This document shows positions 32,165 through 44,335 of a DNA stretch of 64,000 nt, piece after piece. The translations under genes and the position numbers were made by a program. How positions within the stretch are numbered: the first letter of the stretch is position 1; each line of letters begins with the position of its first letter. Below the pieces are notes generated by a model. That model was given only the letters and a program-made list of their open reading frames with translations, was not told where the DNA came from and searched no databases. Source of the stretch: Anthoceros angustus. Its lineage: Eukaryota > Streptophyta > Anthocerotopsida > Anthocerotales > Anthocerotaceae. The stretch is taken from contig MU008163.1 in NCBI GenBank assembly GCA_010909165.1, positions 310,001 through 374,000 on the forward strand, in the 5' to 3' direction.

Positions 32165-32345
32165 AGAATTGAATCACGTCCAGCAACGGAGCTTTCCCCA
32201 AAAGCAGGGAAGCCTTTCCAACACTGAAGAGACACTCCAAACAATTTTCTAAACTGCAAAAGAATTGAATCACGTCCAGCAAGGGAACTGGAACTTTCCC
32301 CAATATCAGGGAAGCCTTTCCAACACTCAACAGACTCTCCATAGC
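32165..32345. repeat. Two diverged tandem units of about 100 bp
   Basis: Both units contain GAATTGAATCACGTCCAGCAA and AAGCCTTTCCAACACT. The arrangement recurs in copies B (38.48-38.65 kb) and C (49.37-49.53 kb). Confidence 0.75.
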
Positions 32346-32556
32346 CTCCTTCCTCAAAGGATGTCAACACCCTGCTGATGTTAATTGTTGAAGGCCCGGC
32401 CCCCCTTGACCCTCTCCCCGCCCAGTCGCTGCTCACTTGTTACAGATTCAGGCGAGTGCTACTTCAGTAGATAGACAGCCATCAGATAGAATTCCAAGGG
32501 CCAAGTCGGTAGAACGCCAGAGGCGTAATAGGTAGGACCGCTGGTCACGCCTTGAG

Positions 32557-32564
32557 TATATAAG
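32557..32564 (+). promoter_or_regulatory. TATA box candidate
   Basis: TATATAAG in a conserved context, repeated at 38868-38875 and 49755-49762. The downstream plus-strand frame (MRAPTVLGLPQ..., 81 residues) is identical in the three copies but matches nothing I know. Confidence 0.35.
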
Positions 32565-32867
32565 TGAGTTTCTGTAGTGCTCAACACACTCACGCAGGTT
32601 CATGCAGGTAGATAGATTTGCTCATTTCCCCAAGTTGAACATGGCCCTTGAGAGCTCCAACAGTCTTGGGTCTTCCTCAAACCCTCAAACCTGCATTTAA
32701 CACCACATTAATATGGTTTCAGTTCGTGACATTCTGTGCATTGCTTTGCACGTCATGGGCGAAGTACATGAAAACTCCTGAGATTTATGAATCAAGGGCA
32801 GGAACTCACCGGGAGAAGCAGCTGGACACGGAGGTTCTGGACGAGACCCCGGAGGCGCTGGGCCTGC

Positions 32868-33401
32868 TTAATCCCGCGTCCATCTCGGAGTGAGATTTGG
32901 ACTCGGACTCATCCGCGCGCGCTTCCTCCTGGCCCGTGCAAACAGGCATTCCCTGAGGTCGGGTCTCATGTTCCACCTTCCGCGCCACATCGGGAGCATT
33001 CCGGCGACCTCTCCGTATCCTTGCTTGGGATCAGCCATACTCACAGGCACGTAGGCTCTTCTTGTGCTCTTCGCCAATCTGCCCATAAACTGGGTCTGGA
33101 AGGCGAAGGTTGCCCAGTCCACCTGCAGACGCCTGTGGGAGGCGATGGCGCCTATTGCAAAAGCAACGCTAGCTTGACTCCAGTTCGCGTTTTGATAGGG
33201 ATACACCTTGTTCCTTAAGTCTCTGAGAAATTGGCGCTCTATTGTGCGCGCCTTTCGGAGGTTGACGAGACCCTTGCCGGTCCAACCGAACTCGTCCACC
33301 ACGTCCTGGCGAGTCACAATTCCGTCCCAGGCATGGGACTTCCTTGGATCAAGGCCTGTGTCACTCAGGCCCATGCTACAGAAGTAGGCCCTATCCAACA
33401 C
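32868..33401 (-). CDS. Conserved ORF of the duplication unit, unidentified, intact only in copy A
   Basis: 177-residue frame: LDRAYFCSMGLSDTG, SHAWDGIVTRQDVVDEFGW, RTIERQFLRDLRNKVYPYQ, NWSQASVAFAIGAIAS. In copies B (39710-39220) and C (50597-50107) one G is missing (GTGGGAGGC versus GTGGAGGC), which breaks the frame at the same point. It looks like real protein-coding sequence (charged, no low complexity). The family is unknown to me. Confidence 0.35.
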   Translation of the reverse strand: MLDRAYFCSMGLSDTGLDPRKSHAWDGIVTRQDVVDEFGWTGKGLVNLRKARTIERQFLRDLRNKVYPYQNANWSQASVAFAIGAIASHRRLQVDWATFAFQTQFMGRLAKSTRRAYVPVSMADPKQGYGEVAGMLPMWRGRWNMRPDLRECLFARARRKRARMSPSPNLTPRWTRD

Positions 33402-33679
33402 GGGCCCCTCCTGTTGCCGTCACCTCCAGCCATCGCTCCTGCTGCGCTTGCTGCTGTCCAGGTCGCGCCATATCGATCCCCGCTTTGGTCAGGTCTTCCA
33501 ACCCCAGCCGCCTGCTTTCTGCTTTCTGGTGGCACCAGCAGAGAACGGAAGCCGCAGGACACAATCCCGCCGAACCCTGAATTAACGGGCTTGCCGATGT
33601 ACGGAAACCCTAGTATCTCGCACTTTTGAACTCGCACAATGGAGTCCGGCTCACTCGGAAAACTGAGTCCTCCCATTAT

Positions 33680-35439
33680 ATACTTACTTACACCAGTCTA
33701 TTGCGAGGTTACGACCCGCTTCAGCCGCCACTTTCCTTACAATGTTGTACATCGATATTTTTCCTTCTACGGGTTTGGATGTCTAGTGATGGCCAGGTAG
33801 TACAGACTTTGCTCAGATTGTCATGGCAGAAGCCAATGTTGACGAGATAGATACACTGACCAGATGACATGACTGCATTGTTGACCAGGTGCCAAGCCAA
33901 TTTCGGTACTGTTTCCAGGCCTGACAATCGTCCATGCATGCATGTTTTGCCTCCTCCCTCCAATATTTGTGGGCTCTACAAGAGTGCTTTTGCGCCTCCG
34001 CTTCCTGCCGAGCACTTTAGGCTAGCAGCATTGATGGGCATTACTTGGAGCAGCATGGTGATAGCCTAGCAACATGGTCTTTTCAATATTTCAGGTACGC
34101 CTGCAGCCACACCGGCGTAATGTACATATCTCGCACGTATTGTCGTCTAATACAAAATTAATTGCGGCAGCACTGTAACATTGTGGACCACCCACTCAGT
34201 CTGATGGAGGTCCATTGCACTCGATATCTTCCTTGGCACTCGAACTCATCATGTGAAAACAAGGAAGGAAACCACGTGGTGGCTCCAATTCCTCCTCTGA
34301 ATCCTTTGCTCCAAGTTTAGGCACACCCAATCAGTATGTAGAGCACATCTATGTACGGGAACGGATCCCATATGCCTCACACAGAGATTCTATCTGCGGG
34401 CAACAATGAAAGCTGTATGCACGTATGTTCACCCACCATCAGCGTTGTCGTCGCTATCACCAGAGGCACCGCTCTCTATCTGCTGCAAGACATGATGAGC
34501 ACATGTCAGGAGACGGGTGCTTCAAGTCTGAACAAGATGATTGCGGAGCAGGCATGTATGCATGCATCCATCAGAGAGTTCTTCCGAATTGCCGAGAGGC
34601 TCAAGATGGGCGCCAACTGTGTTTTGGTAATTTGAGTGATGGGTATTTGGTTGGGCTGAAAGCCCTGACCTTGGCTACACGGTAAACTCTTTCTGTGAGC
34701 TTCAGGCCATGATGAGGCTTATCATGCTACTTTGGCATACCTACATTAATATTATTCTGGTTCACGGAGAAGCAAACGAGATGGGCCGGCTGAGATCCAA
34801 GCTCTTGCAGCATGTGTTTCCTTTCCTGACGGCATGTGTTTCCTTGGAGCTCTCTGCATTAAGATAACCACCTGTGGGAAAGATTGACATTGGGGCAAGG
34901 GTTAGCTGGTCCACAAAAGGAGACTATGGTGTCTAATGCATTATGTTGGGGTCACGTCTATCTAGCTGGGACCTTATGTTCTGGTGGGCACCGCCACAAG
35001 TGTCACGCGTAGCACAGCATACCTCAAACCGTCACTAGTTTCTTCTTGCTGCAGGATTCTGCAGGAACGATTGATGCACCTGGCATGTCTGCTGTATTTC
35101 TCCTACAACATCCTTGTTTATATATGTATATGAAGATTACATGGATACATATGATTATTGCAATTGATATCATATACAACACCGAAAGAGATACAACACT
35201 GACAGCTTTACCCTCCAGAGAAAGCCAGGCTGAACAGAGTAATTTCTAGCTGGAACAGAGTAATTTTTCGTCAGGGTCATTTGTTTCAGGACCTCATGAG
35301 TATGCCCCACACTCGCAGCACTTGAACTCTCAACAGATCAGACTCTGTAATGCTACGCCTCCTCATGAACGAGCAAGAATGCGTTCTGTACTGCTGTGCA
35401 TATACAGCTAGGGGATGAACACGCAGATGCATGTCGGCA
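33680..35439. other. Duplication unit, non-coding-looking part (copy A)
   Basis: About 1.7 kb repeated in B (39.99-41.74 kb) and C (50.86-52.62 kb). Short frames only. A word from here (ATGATGAGGCTTATCATGCT) reappears at shuffled junctions in copy B. Confidence 0.5.
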
Positions 35440-36212
35440 TTCACCAAGCTGGATTCACTGTCTTTTAAGCTGCCACAGTTTGTATATATCTTTCACCAAA
35501 CTGCTGCCTACAAACACATCCGCCTCATATATGTCCTAGTCCTCTGATTTGCGAATGAAGCTGCCTTACGTCCCCGACTGCACAGCTGGGGTGCATACAC
35601 TTGCACATGCCTGCAAGAGACGCAGAAATGCTACCAAGGCATTTGCCTAGCTCTACCAAAGCACCTTCCGAGCAGCTTCAGCTGCCACTTGAACATGTTC
35701 ACCAAGCTGCTGGCTACAAGCACATCAGCCTGATGTCCTCGTTCTCTAATTCCCCATGATCATATCGATCCTTTCCATGTCCAAACCCAGGGTGCCCACA
35801 CTTGCACATGCCTGCAAGAAGCATACAAGCGTCACAGAATGAAGAACAGTCCTCCCTCCATCTCGCATAGCGCTAGTCTGTATAGAAGGAGGGCTTCCTG
35901 ACCCATGCCCGCGACGAATATCCTGCTATCATGACAGTCCAATTAGTCACCGCATCTTCCTGTCCAAAGTCCCTCAAACACTCTGCCGAGCTGCCACACT
36001 TGGCATACATGTTCACCAGACAAACACAGACAACCAAATCATCCCCAAGCGCACTGTTCAAGCAAGTCATCATGCAGCTGCTGCCCAGAATCTAAGTGTG
36101 AGCTGGCCCTTGCACAGGCCTGATTGATGGCTATCAAATACATGGGGCGCTCATCCAACTTAGGGGCTGCACGCTTGCCCTTGTTGCCCTGCAGGGTCCA
36201 CAGGAGCCAAGG
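35440..36212 (-). pseudogene. PPR pseudogene, copy A, inverted segment
   Basis: Minus-strand frames AINQACARASSHLDSGQQLH, VCVCLVNMYAKCGSSAECLR and TNWTVMIAGYSS, with frameshifts. The same segment is on the plus strand in copies B and C, so the 773-bp block has been inverted in A. Flanks: TGTCGGCA on the left, AGACAAAAACTGTCC on the right. Confidence 0.85.
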
Positions 36213-36399
36213 AGACAAAAACTGTCCAGCTTGGGACTGAGATAGTGGCTTGCAGCAGATCATGATCAAAAGTTCCGAAATAACATGCGCAAACAGCATG
36301 TCTTGCACTGAATTCAGAGCTTGCCTGGCCAGCAGGGGTTAGGTGGCCCTCGGGTCTGGTTTCCTCACCCGGGTCCTTCATGCATTGTCGGGCTCATAC

Positions 36400-37714
36400 A
36401 GCATGAGCCGAACGACATCAGCGACTCCCCATCGTGCTATAAACTATGTACATATGTATGAAAGGGTCCGACAGGGCGAGCCCGCCGCAGCACATAAACA
36501 AACAAACACGACAGAAGGACGGACACAAGCTAGCGCGGCTGCTGCCGATACGGATATGGATGCGCGCGCGAAAGCATTGCACCGCTAGGCTACACAACAG
36601 CGGAGAAACAACGTAGGACAAGGGCAGGGCAGGGCGAGCTCACCTCGGGGCAGAACCACCTGAACTTGAGCGGCTGAAGACTGCACAAAGCCGAGGGGAC
36701 CTTGCTGTGGAGGCGTGGTGGATTAACTCAAGCCGGATCTCGAGCCGGGTCTCAAGCTGAAAATCTCAGCAGCAGCAGCTTTACGCAAGCGGCTCGGCAA
36801 CGTGTAACCCCAACAGCCAAGCAATGCGCTCGACAAACCAGTGCCGGCGGCGGAGAGCCAACAGTGCTAGCAAGGTAAGCTTGCAGCTTGAGGTTCCCAC
36901 AGCACGAGCCCAAGGAGGAAGCTGGCAAATTCCGCTTGCAAACAATTAACAGCGATGCAAGGCAGACTAGGGAACAGAGCGGGGGTCATGACCGGGGAAG
37001 AGCAACGCACGGCAAGGCAAATCGAAGCACAGCACTAGCACCTCAAGGAGAAGGCTCAGGGTGGGGTGCAGATTCACGACGAGGGCGGATGGGCGGGCAG
37101 GCGTACGGGCGGGTGGGCGGGCAGGCTTCCGGGCACGGAAGGACGGCAGGCGAAAGAAAGAGTGCGAAGTGCATATGTGCGTATCTCGGGTGCAGCGCCC
37201 TTGGAAGTCACACTTTTCTTCTTTGAAACCATTCCGGAAGCACGTTGAAAATTTATGGAGAAGAACCACATTGAAAATTTCATGTCGCTTGGTGATACAC
37301 CTAAAGCTTAACCAGGTTTTGGGGACTGCCTTCCAATGCCCAAGCTCCTGAGGGACCCCAATGGACGTCATGGCATGTTGATGAATGTATGAGTATGTTG
37401 TATTTGGCATTATTCAAGCCCGCAAGTCACCCTTGGGGACGAAGCTGTTACCGGTCGAAATCCTGACGACCTCACAAGGTAGCGTGATCGGTATCAGGAT
37501 ATTCAATTGAATGCAAACTCAGCATACTGGGCTTATGTAACACAAGGATGGGTATGCCCATTTACTTCAAGCTAGTGCCTACAAGCGTACCTTCAAACCA
37601 TTAAGAGTCTCTTTTGCTGCAGGATTCTTGAGGCAAAACGACCCACATGGCATGTGTCCTGTACATCTCTTGCAAAACTAAAGCTGATCATGACACAAAG
37701 CATAGGCAACCTGG
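36400..37714. other. Duplication unit, decarboxylase 5' flank (copy A)
   Basis: In the complete unit this segment follows the decarboxylase start, so it is its 5' flank. It includes a GC-rich GGGCGGGCAGGCGTACGGGC minisatellite (37083-37135; also 47970-48025 and 56485-56540). No gene is recognised. Confidence 0.5.
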
Positions 37715-40700
37715 ACTAGCAACCAAGCTGGAACAAAGAAGACAGTCCACTCTAAACTGGAGCCAAGCTTGACCAGGACCACTCGTACGTGTCTAAGACA
37801 GCGAAATTTGGCTGCCTTGATGGCCTCATTTCAACAAGGGAGTTTGAGAGCGAAGCCTCGAGAAGCTTCAGACATGACCTGCAAGACTCAATCCAGGAGA
37901 ATGTCAAGGAAGTCCAACACGCAGAAAGAATACGCAGGGCAAAGCGGAAATTAACAACTGGGAGAAAATAGACGTGGCCAGAAAGAGACTACTCAGTTGC
38001 AATCCAAGCTGATCTGACCCCGGAATCCACAGGTGTAGCAGCAAATATTGATACAGCCGTTCCCTTGGGAGCAGCACCACTACTCAGGCATGCCACTGTC
38101 TTAGCTCGGATTAGACTTGTGAAGGGATGGAACACGTAACTTGTTGGTACCCAAAAGCCCCTGTCGCTGGCTTGTGCCACCGTCTGGTCCCTGCGAACAA
38201 ATATTCCTGCATCGATGAGCTTCGATCTCATTGTCTTAGCAGTAGAATTTCTCACATCAGGCCAGCCTTGTCCTGGGGATCAGGTGCAGGTGAGAATTCA
38301 TCCACTTCAGCCATTATCATAGGGAGCACATAGTGATGTTCCAGCAGGACGTGCTTAGAAGCATCACCACCGCTGAAGAGTCTGTAGAATTCTGGAAGTA
38401 CTCTTCTTTGACAAAGATTTGCATTGTTTAATTTTCTAAAGACATCATGATCACAATACAAAGAAGTTCTAGTTTACAAAGAATTGAATCACGTCCAGCA
38501 ACGGAGCTTTCCCCAAAACCAGGGAGCCTTTCCAACACTGAAGAGACACTCCAAACAATTTTCTAAACTGCAAAGGAATTGAACCACGTCCAGCAAGGGT
38601 ACTGGAACTTTCCCCAAAATCAGGGAAGCCTTTCCAACACTCAACAGACTCTCCATAGCCTCCTTCCTCAAAGGATGTCAACACCCTGCTGATGTTAATT
38701 GTTGAAGGCCCGGCCCCTTGACCCTCTCCCGCACAGTCGCTGCTCACTTGTTACAGATTCAGGCGAGTGCTACTTTAGTAGATAGACAGCCATCAGATAG
38801 AATTCCAAGGGCCAAGTCGGTAGAACGCCAGAGGCGTAATAGGTAGGACCGCTGGTCACGCCTTGAGTATATAAGTGAGTTTCTGTAGTGCTCAACACAC
38901 TCACGCAGGTTCATGCAGGTAGATAGATTTGCTCATTTCCCCAAGTTGAACATGGCCCTTGAGAGCTCCAACAGTCTTGGGTCTTCCTCAAACCCTCAAA
39001 CCTGCATTTAACACCACATTAATATGGTTTCAGTTCGTGACATTCTGTGCATTGCTTTGCACGTCATGGGCGAAGTACATGAAAACTCCTGAGATTTATG
39101 AATCAAGGGCAGGAACTCACCGGGAGAAGCAGCTGGACACGGAGGTTCTGGACGAGACCCCGGAGGCGCTGGGCCTGCTTAATCCCGCGTCCATCTCGGA
39201 GTGAGATTTGGACTCGGACTCATCCGCGCGCTTCCTCCTGGCCCGTGCAAACAGGCATTCCCTGAGGTCGGGTCTCATGTTCCACCTTCCGCGCCACATC
39301 GGGAGCATTCCCGGCGACCTCTCCGTATCCTTGCTTGGGATCAGCCATACTCACAGGCACGTAGGCTCTTCTTGTGCTCTTCGCCAATCTGCCCATAAAC
39401 TGGGTCTGGAAGGCGAAGGTTGCCCAGTCCACCTGCAGACGCCTGTGGAGGCGATGGCGCCTATTGCAAAAGCAACGCTAGCTTGACTCCAGTTCGCGTT
39501 TTGATAGGGATACACCTTGTTCCTTAAGTCTCTGAGAAATTGGCGCTCTATTGTGCGCGCCTTTCGGAGGTTGACGAGACCCTTGCCGGTCCAACCGAAC
39601 TCGTCCACCACGTCCTGGCGAGTCACAATTCCGTCCCAGGCATGGGACTTCCTTGGATCAAGGCCTGTGTCACTCAGGCCCATGCTACAGAAGTAGGCCC
39701 TATCCAACACGGGCCCCTCCTGTTGCCGTCACCTCCAGCCATCGCTCCCTGCTGCGCTTGCTGCTGTCCAGGTCGCGCCATATCGATCCCCGCTTTGGTC
39801 AGGTCTTCCAACCCCAGCCGCCTGCTTTCTGCTTTCTGGTGGCACCAGCAGAGAACAGAAGCCGCAGGACACAATCCCGCCGAACCCTGAATTAACGGGC
39901 TTGCCGATGTACGGAAACCCTAGTATCTCGCACTTTTGAACTCGCACAATGGAGTCCGGCTCACCCGGAAAACTGAGTCCTCCCATTATATACTTACTTA
40001 CACCAGTCTATTGCGAGGTTACGACCCGCTTCAGCCGCCACTTTCCTTACAATGTTGTACATCGATATTTTTCCTTCTACGGGTTTGGATGTCTAGTGAT
40101 GGCCAGGTAGTACAGACTTTGCTCAGATTGTCATGGCAGAAGCCAATGTTGACGAGATAGATACACTGACCAGATGACATGACTGCATTGTTGACCAGGT
40201 GCCAAGCCAATTTCGGTACTGTTTCCAGGCCTGACAATCGTCCATGCATGCATGTTTTGCCTCCTCCTCCAATATTTGTGGGCTCTACAAGAGTGCTTTT
40301 GCGCCTCCGCTTCCTGCCGAGCACTTTAGGCTAGCAGCATGGATGGGCATTAGTTGGAGCAGCATGGTGATAGCCTAGCAACATGGTCTTTTCAATATTT
40401 CAGGTACGCCTGCAGCCACACCGGCGGCATGTACATATCTCGCACGTATTGTCGTCTAATACAAAATTAATTGCGGCAGCACTGTAACATTGTGGACCAC
40501 CCACTCAGTCTGATGGAGGTCCATTGCACTCATATCTTCCTTGGCACTCGAATTCATCATGTGAAAACAAGGAAGGAAACCACGTGGTGGCTCCAATTCC
40601 TCCTCTGAATCCTTTGCTCCAAGTTTAGCACACCCAATCAGTATGTAGAGCACATCTATGTACGGGAACGGATCCCATATGCCTCACACAGAGATTCTAT

Positions 40701-41742
40701 CTGCGGGCAACAATGAAAGCTGTATGCACGTATGTTCACCCACCATCAGCGTTGTCGTCGCTATCACCAGAGGCACCGCTCTCTATCTGCTGCAAGACAT
40801 GATGAGCACATGTCAAGAGACGTGCTTCAAGTCTGAACAAGATGATTGTGCAGCAGGCATGTATGCATGCATCCATCAGAGAGTTCTTCCGAATTGCCGA
40901 GAGGCTCAAGATGGGCGCCAACTGTGTTTTGGTAATTTGAGTGATGGGTATTTGGTTGGGCTGAAAGCCCTGACCTTGGCTACACGGTAAACTCTTTCTG
41001 TGAGCTTCAGGCCATGATGAGGCTTATCATGCTACTTTGGCATACCTACATTAATATTATTCTGGTTCACGGAGAAGCAAACGAGATGGGCCGGCTGAGA
41101 TCCAAGCTCTTGCAGCATGTGTTTCCTTTCCTGACGGCATGTGTTTCCTTGGAGCTCTCTGCATTAAGATAACCACCTGTGGGAAAGATTGACATTGGGG
41201 CAAGGGTTAGCTGGTCCACAAAAGGAGACTATGGTGTCTAATGCATTATGTTGGGGTCACGTCTATCTAGCTGGGACCTTATGTTCTGGTGGGCACCGCC
41301 ACAAGTGTCACGCGTAGCACAGCATACCTCAAACCATCACTAGTTTCTTCTTGCTGCAGGATTCTGCAGGAACGATTGATGCACCTGGCATGTCTGCTGT
41401 ATTTCTCCTACAACATCCTTGTTTATATATGTATATGAAGATTACATGGATACATATGATTATTGCAATTGATATCATATACAACACCGAAAGAGATACA
41501 ACACTGACAGCTTTACCCTCCAGAGAAAGCCAGGCTGAACAGAGTAATTTCTAGCTGGAACAGAGTAATTTTCGTGAGGGTCATATGTTTCAGGACCTCA
41601 TGAGTATGCCCCACACTCGCAGCACTTGAACTCTCAACAGATCAGACTCTGTAATGCTACACCTCCTCATGAACGAGCAAGAATGCGTTCTGTACTGCTG
41701 TGCATATGCAGCTAGGGATGAACACGCAGATGCATGTCGGCA

Positions 41743-42524
41743 GTCTGCCTTGGCTCCTGTGGACCCTGAGCAGGGCAGCAAGGGAAAGCGTGCAGCCCCT
41801 AAGTTGGATGAGCGCCCCATGTATTTGATAGCCATCAATCAGGCCTGTGCAAGGGCCAGCTCACACTTAGATTCTGGGCAGCAGCTGCATGATGACTTGC
41901 TTGAACAGTGCGCTTGGGGATGATTTGGTTGTCTGTGTTTGTCTGGTGAACATGTATGCCAAGTGTGGCAGCTCGGCAGAGTGTTTGAGGACTTTGGACA
42001 GGAAGATGCGGTGACTAATTGGACTGTCATGATAGCAGGATATTCGTCGCGGGCATGGGTCAGGAAGCCCTCCTTCTATACAGACTAGCGCTATGCGAGA
42101 TGGAGGGAGGACTGTTCTTCATTCTGTGACGCTTGTATGCTTCTTGCAGGCATGTGCAAGTGTGGGCACCCTGGGTTTGGACATGGGAAAGGATCGATAT
42201 GATCATGGGGAATTAGAGAACGAGGACATCAGGCTGATGTGCTTGTAGCCAGCAGCTTGGTGAACATGTTCGCAAAGTGGCAGCTTGAAGCTGCTCGGAA
42301 GGTGCTTTGGTAGAGCTAGGCAAATGCCTTGGTAGCATTTCTGCGTCTCTTGCAGGCATGTGCAAGTGTATGCACCCCAGCTGTGCAGTCGGGGACGTAA
42401 GGCAGCTTCATTCGCAAATCAGAGGACTAGGACATATATGAGGCGGATGTGTTTGTAGGCAGCAGTTTGATGAAAGATGTATACAAACTGTGGCAGCTTA
42501 AAGACAGTGAATCCAGCTTGGTGA
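41743..42524 (+). pseudogene. PPR pseudogene, copy B
   Basis: Plus-strand frames LDERPMYLIAINQACARAS, DLVVCVCLVNMYAKCGS, FLQACASVGTL-like and later repeats, broken by several frameshifts and stops. Its reading direction is opposite to copy A. Confidence 0.85.
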
Positions 42525-42670
42525 AGACAGAAACTGTCCAGCTTGGGACTGAGATAGTGAAAAGTTCCGAAATAACATGCGCAAACAGCATGTCTTGCAC
42601 TGAATTCAGAGCTTGCCTGGCCAGCAGGGGTTAGGTGGCCCTCGGGTCTGGTTTCCTCAACCCGGGTCCT

Positions 42671-43765
42671 TCATGCATTGTTGGGCTCATACAGCATGAG
42701 CCGATCGACATCAGCGATCTGAGCGTGGCCTGGGACAGCTGACTCCTCAATGTCATAACTTACCTCTCCCGTCGTCTTCTGTGTAACCCGCACAGTACTG
42801 CTGTTGCCGAACAGAACTTTGTACATGTTCCCGAGGATCTCCTGATAAGCACCTGCAAGGAAGATGCCCATGTAGTAGGGCTTGCTGCAAGGGGTGCACC
42901 TCCATGTATTCCTTTATGGTTGCCATACACATCCTTCCCGATGAACTTGCACACCTTGCCAGCGCTGTCACAAGTGAAGTCGCAAAGGATGGCGCGGGTG
43001 GTGGGCTCCTCCTCCAGTCGCTGCAGGGGCGTAATCGGAACAGCTGTCCCAAAGCCCAGTAGTCTGGCAAAGATCTCACCACACTCAAATTAATGTAGTA
43101 GGTCGCTTTGTGAGTGGGGGCTTCGGGGTCCGGCGTTCCCTCCCTGCAATTGCAGTTTGCAGCTGCCGGAGACGTGAACGACGCTGCATTAGACTCTACT
43201 CCGCGCAGGTACCTTGTGTGCTCCTCCGCTGTCACCAGCACTTCATAGATGCTGTCCATGACTGCACGAACCTCCAGCTTCACAGCTCCGGTGTCGAAAA
43301 GGTGGGCACACTCGGCCCTTATCCTGCCAGCAGTCTTCAGAGCAATCGCAATGAGGTCGTAGTGGTCGACAACGTTTTCATGATCAGGGCAACCTGCACG
43401 AGTAGCCAAACACAGATCCAGGACGTCACAGTACAGCTCTATGGACGCCCATTTCTTCCGCAGGCCCCTGTGAAGAATCTCCAGCTGCTCCCGGAACCCA
43501 GCAACACCTCCCTGGACAGATAGTCCCCTCCTGTCGCCCGCAAGCACATCGAACTACCGAGTGATACGACACCAGGGCCCGCCCAGTCTCACAGCACAGA
43601 GTGGGCTGCTGCCCAGAATCTAAGTGTGAGCTGGCATGCACCTCGGATGGCCTCAACCACCACCTCCGCGTACTCCTCCACACTGTACCCCATGGAGAGG
43701 TCCGAGTTCTCGGAATGAGAACCGTCAAAGTCCACACCGATCGCGAGCCCCTCCGATGTGGATGA
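42671..43765 (-). pseudogene. ADC: Arginine decarboxylase pseudogene, C-terminal part (copy B)
   Basis: Minus-strand frames: ETGRALVSYHSV, VLDLCLATRAGCPDHENV, ATYYINLSVVRSLPDYW, GIFLAGAYQEILGNMYK and YEPNNA-stop. At least three frameshifts. A 14-bp patch from the PPR pseudogene (CCAGAATCTAAGTG) replaces ACATTCT near 43615. It is cut at about 43765, where the mosaic starts. Confidence 0.85.
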
Positions 43766-44335
43766 TGAGGCTTATCATGCTACTTTGGCATACATGTTCA
43801 CCAAGCTGCCACACTTGCACATGCCTGCAAGAGACGCAGAAATGCTACCAAGGCATTTGCCTAGCTCTACCAAAGCACCTTCCGAGCAGCTTCCAAGCTG
43901 CCACACTTGGCATACATGTTCACCAAGCTGCCACTTTGCGAACATGTTCACCAAGCTGCCACACTTGCACATGCCTGCAAGAGACGCAGAAATGCTACCA
44001 AGGCATTTGCCTAGCTCTACCAAAGCACCTTCCGAGCAGCTTCCAAGCTGCCACACTTGGCATACATGTTCACCAAGCTGGATTCACTGTCTTTTAAGCT
44101 GCCACACTTGGCATACATGTTCACCAAGCTGCCACACTTGGCATACATGTTCACCAAGCTGGATTCACTGTCTTTTAAGCTGCCACACTTGCACATGCCT
44201 GCAAGACATGATGAGGCTTATCATGCTACTTTGGCATACATGTTCACCAAGCTGCCACCACGATGTCCAACTCCTGCTCTTGCTCCAACACGATGATGGA
44301 ATTGAGCAGCATCTTCCTGGCTGTCAGGGCAAGGG
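43766..44335. repeat. Shuffled PPR-derived array with 30-bp units
   Basis: Recurring words CATACATGTTCACCAAGCTG and CACACTTGCACATGCCTGCA, with exact 30-bp periods in places. The 30-bp unit read on the minus strand is CGSLVNMYAK, the most conserved PPR codons. It ends with a 70-bp piece of the decarboxylase (44257-44330). Confidence 0.85.

Larger units (their letters stand above)
31388..37714. repeat. Segmental duplication, copy A (6.3 kb, decarboxylase lost)
   Basis: Collinear with copies B and C from the CTAGCAACCAAGCTGGAAC word on, at very high identity by eye. Compared with them it has the 0.77-kb PPR pseudogene segment inverted and lacks the whole arginine decarboxylase segment, the break falling at CAGCATGAGCCGA. 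Confidence 0.9.

Noticed and set aside
36400-37250. Arg/Gly-rich ORFs in the GC-rich part of the duplication unit
   Set aside because: They follow the GGGCGGGCAGG minisatellite, exist in several frames at once and change frame between copies.
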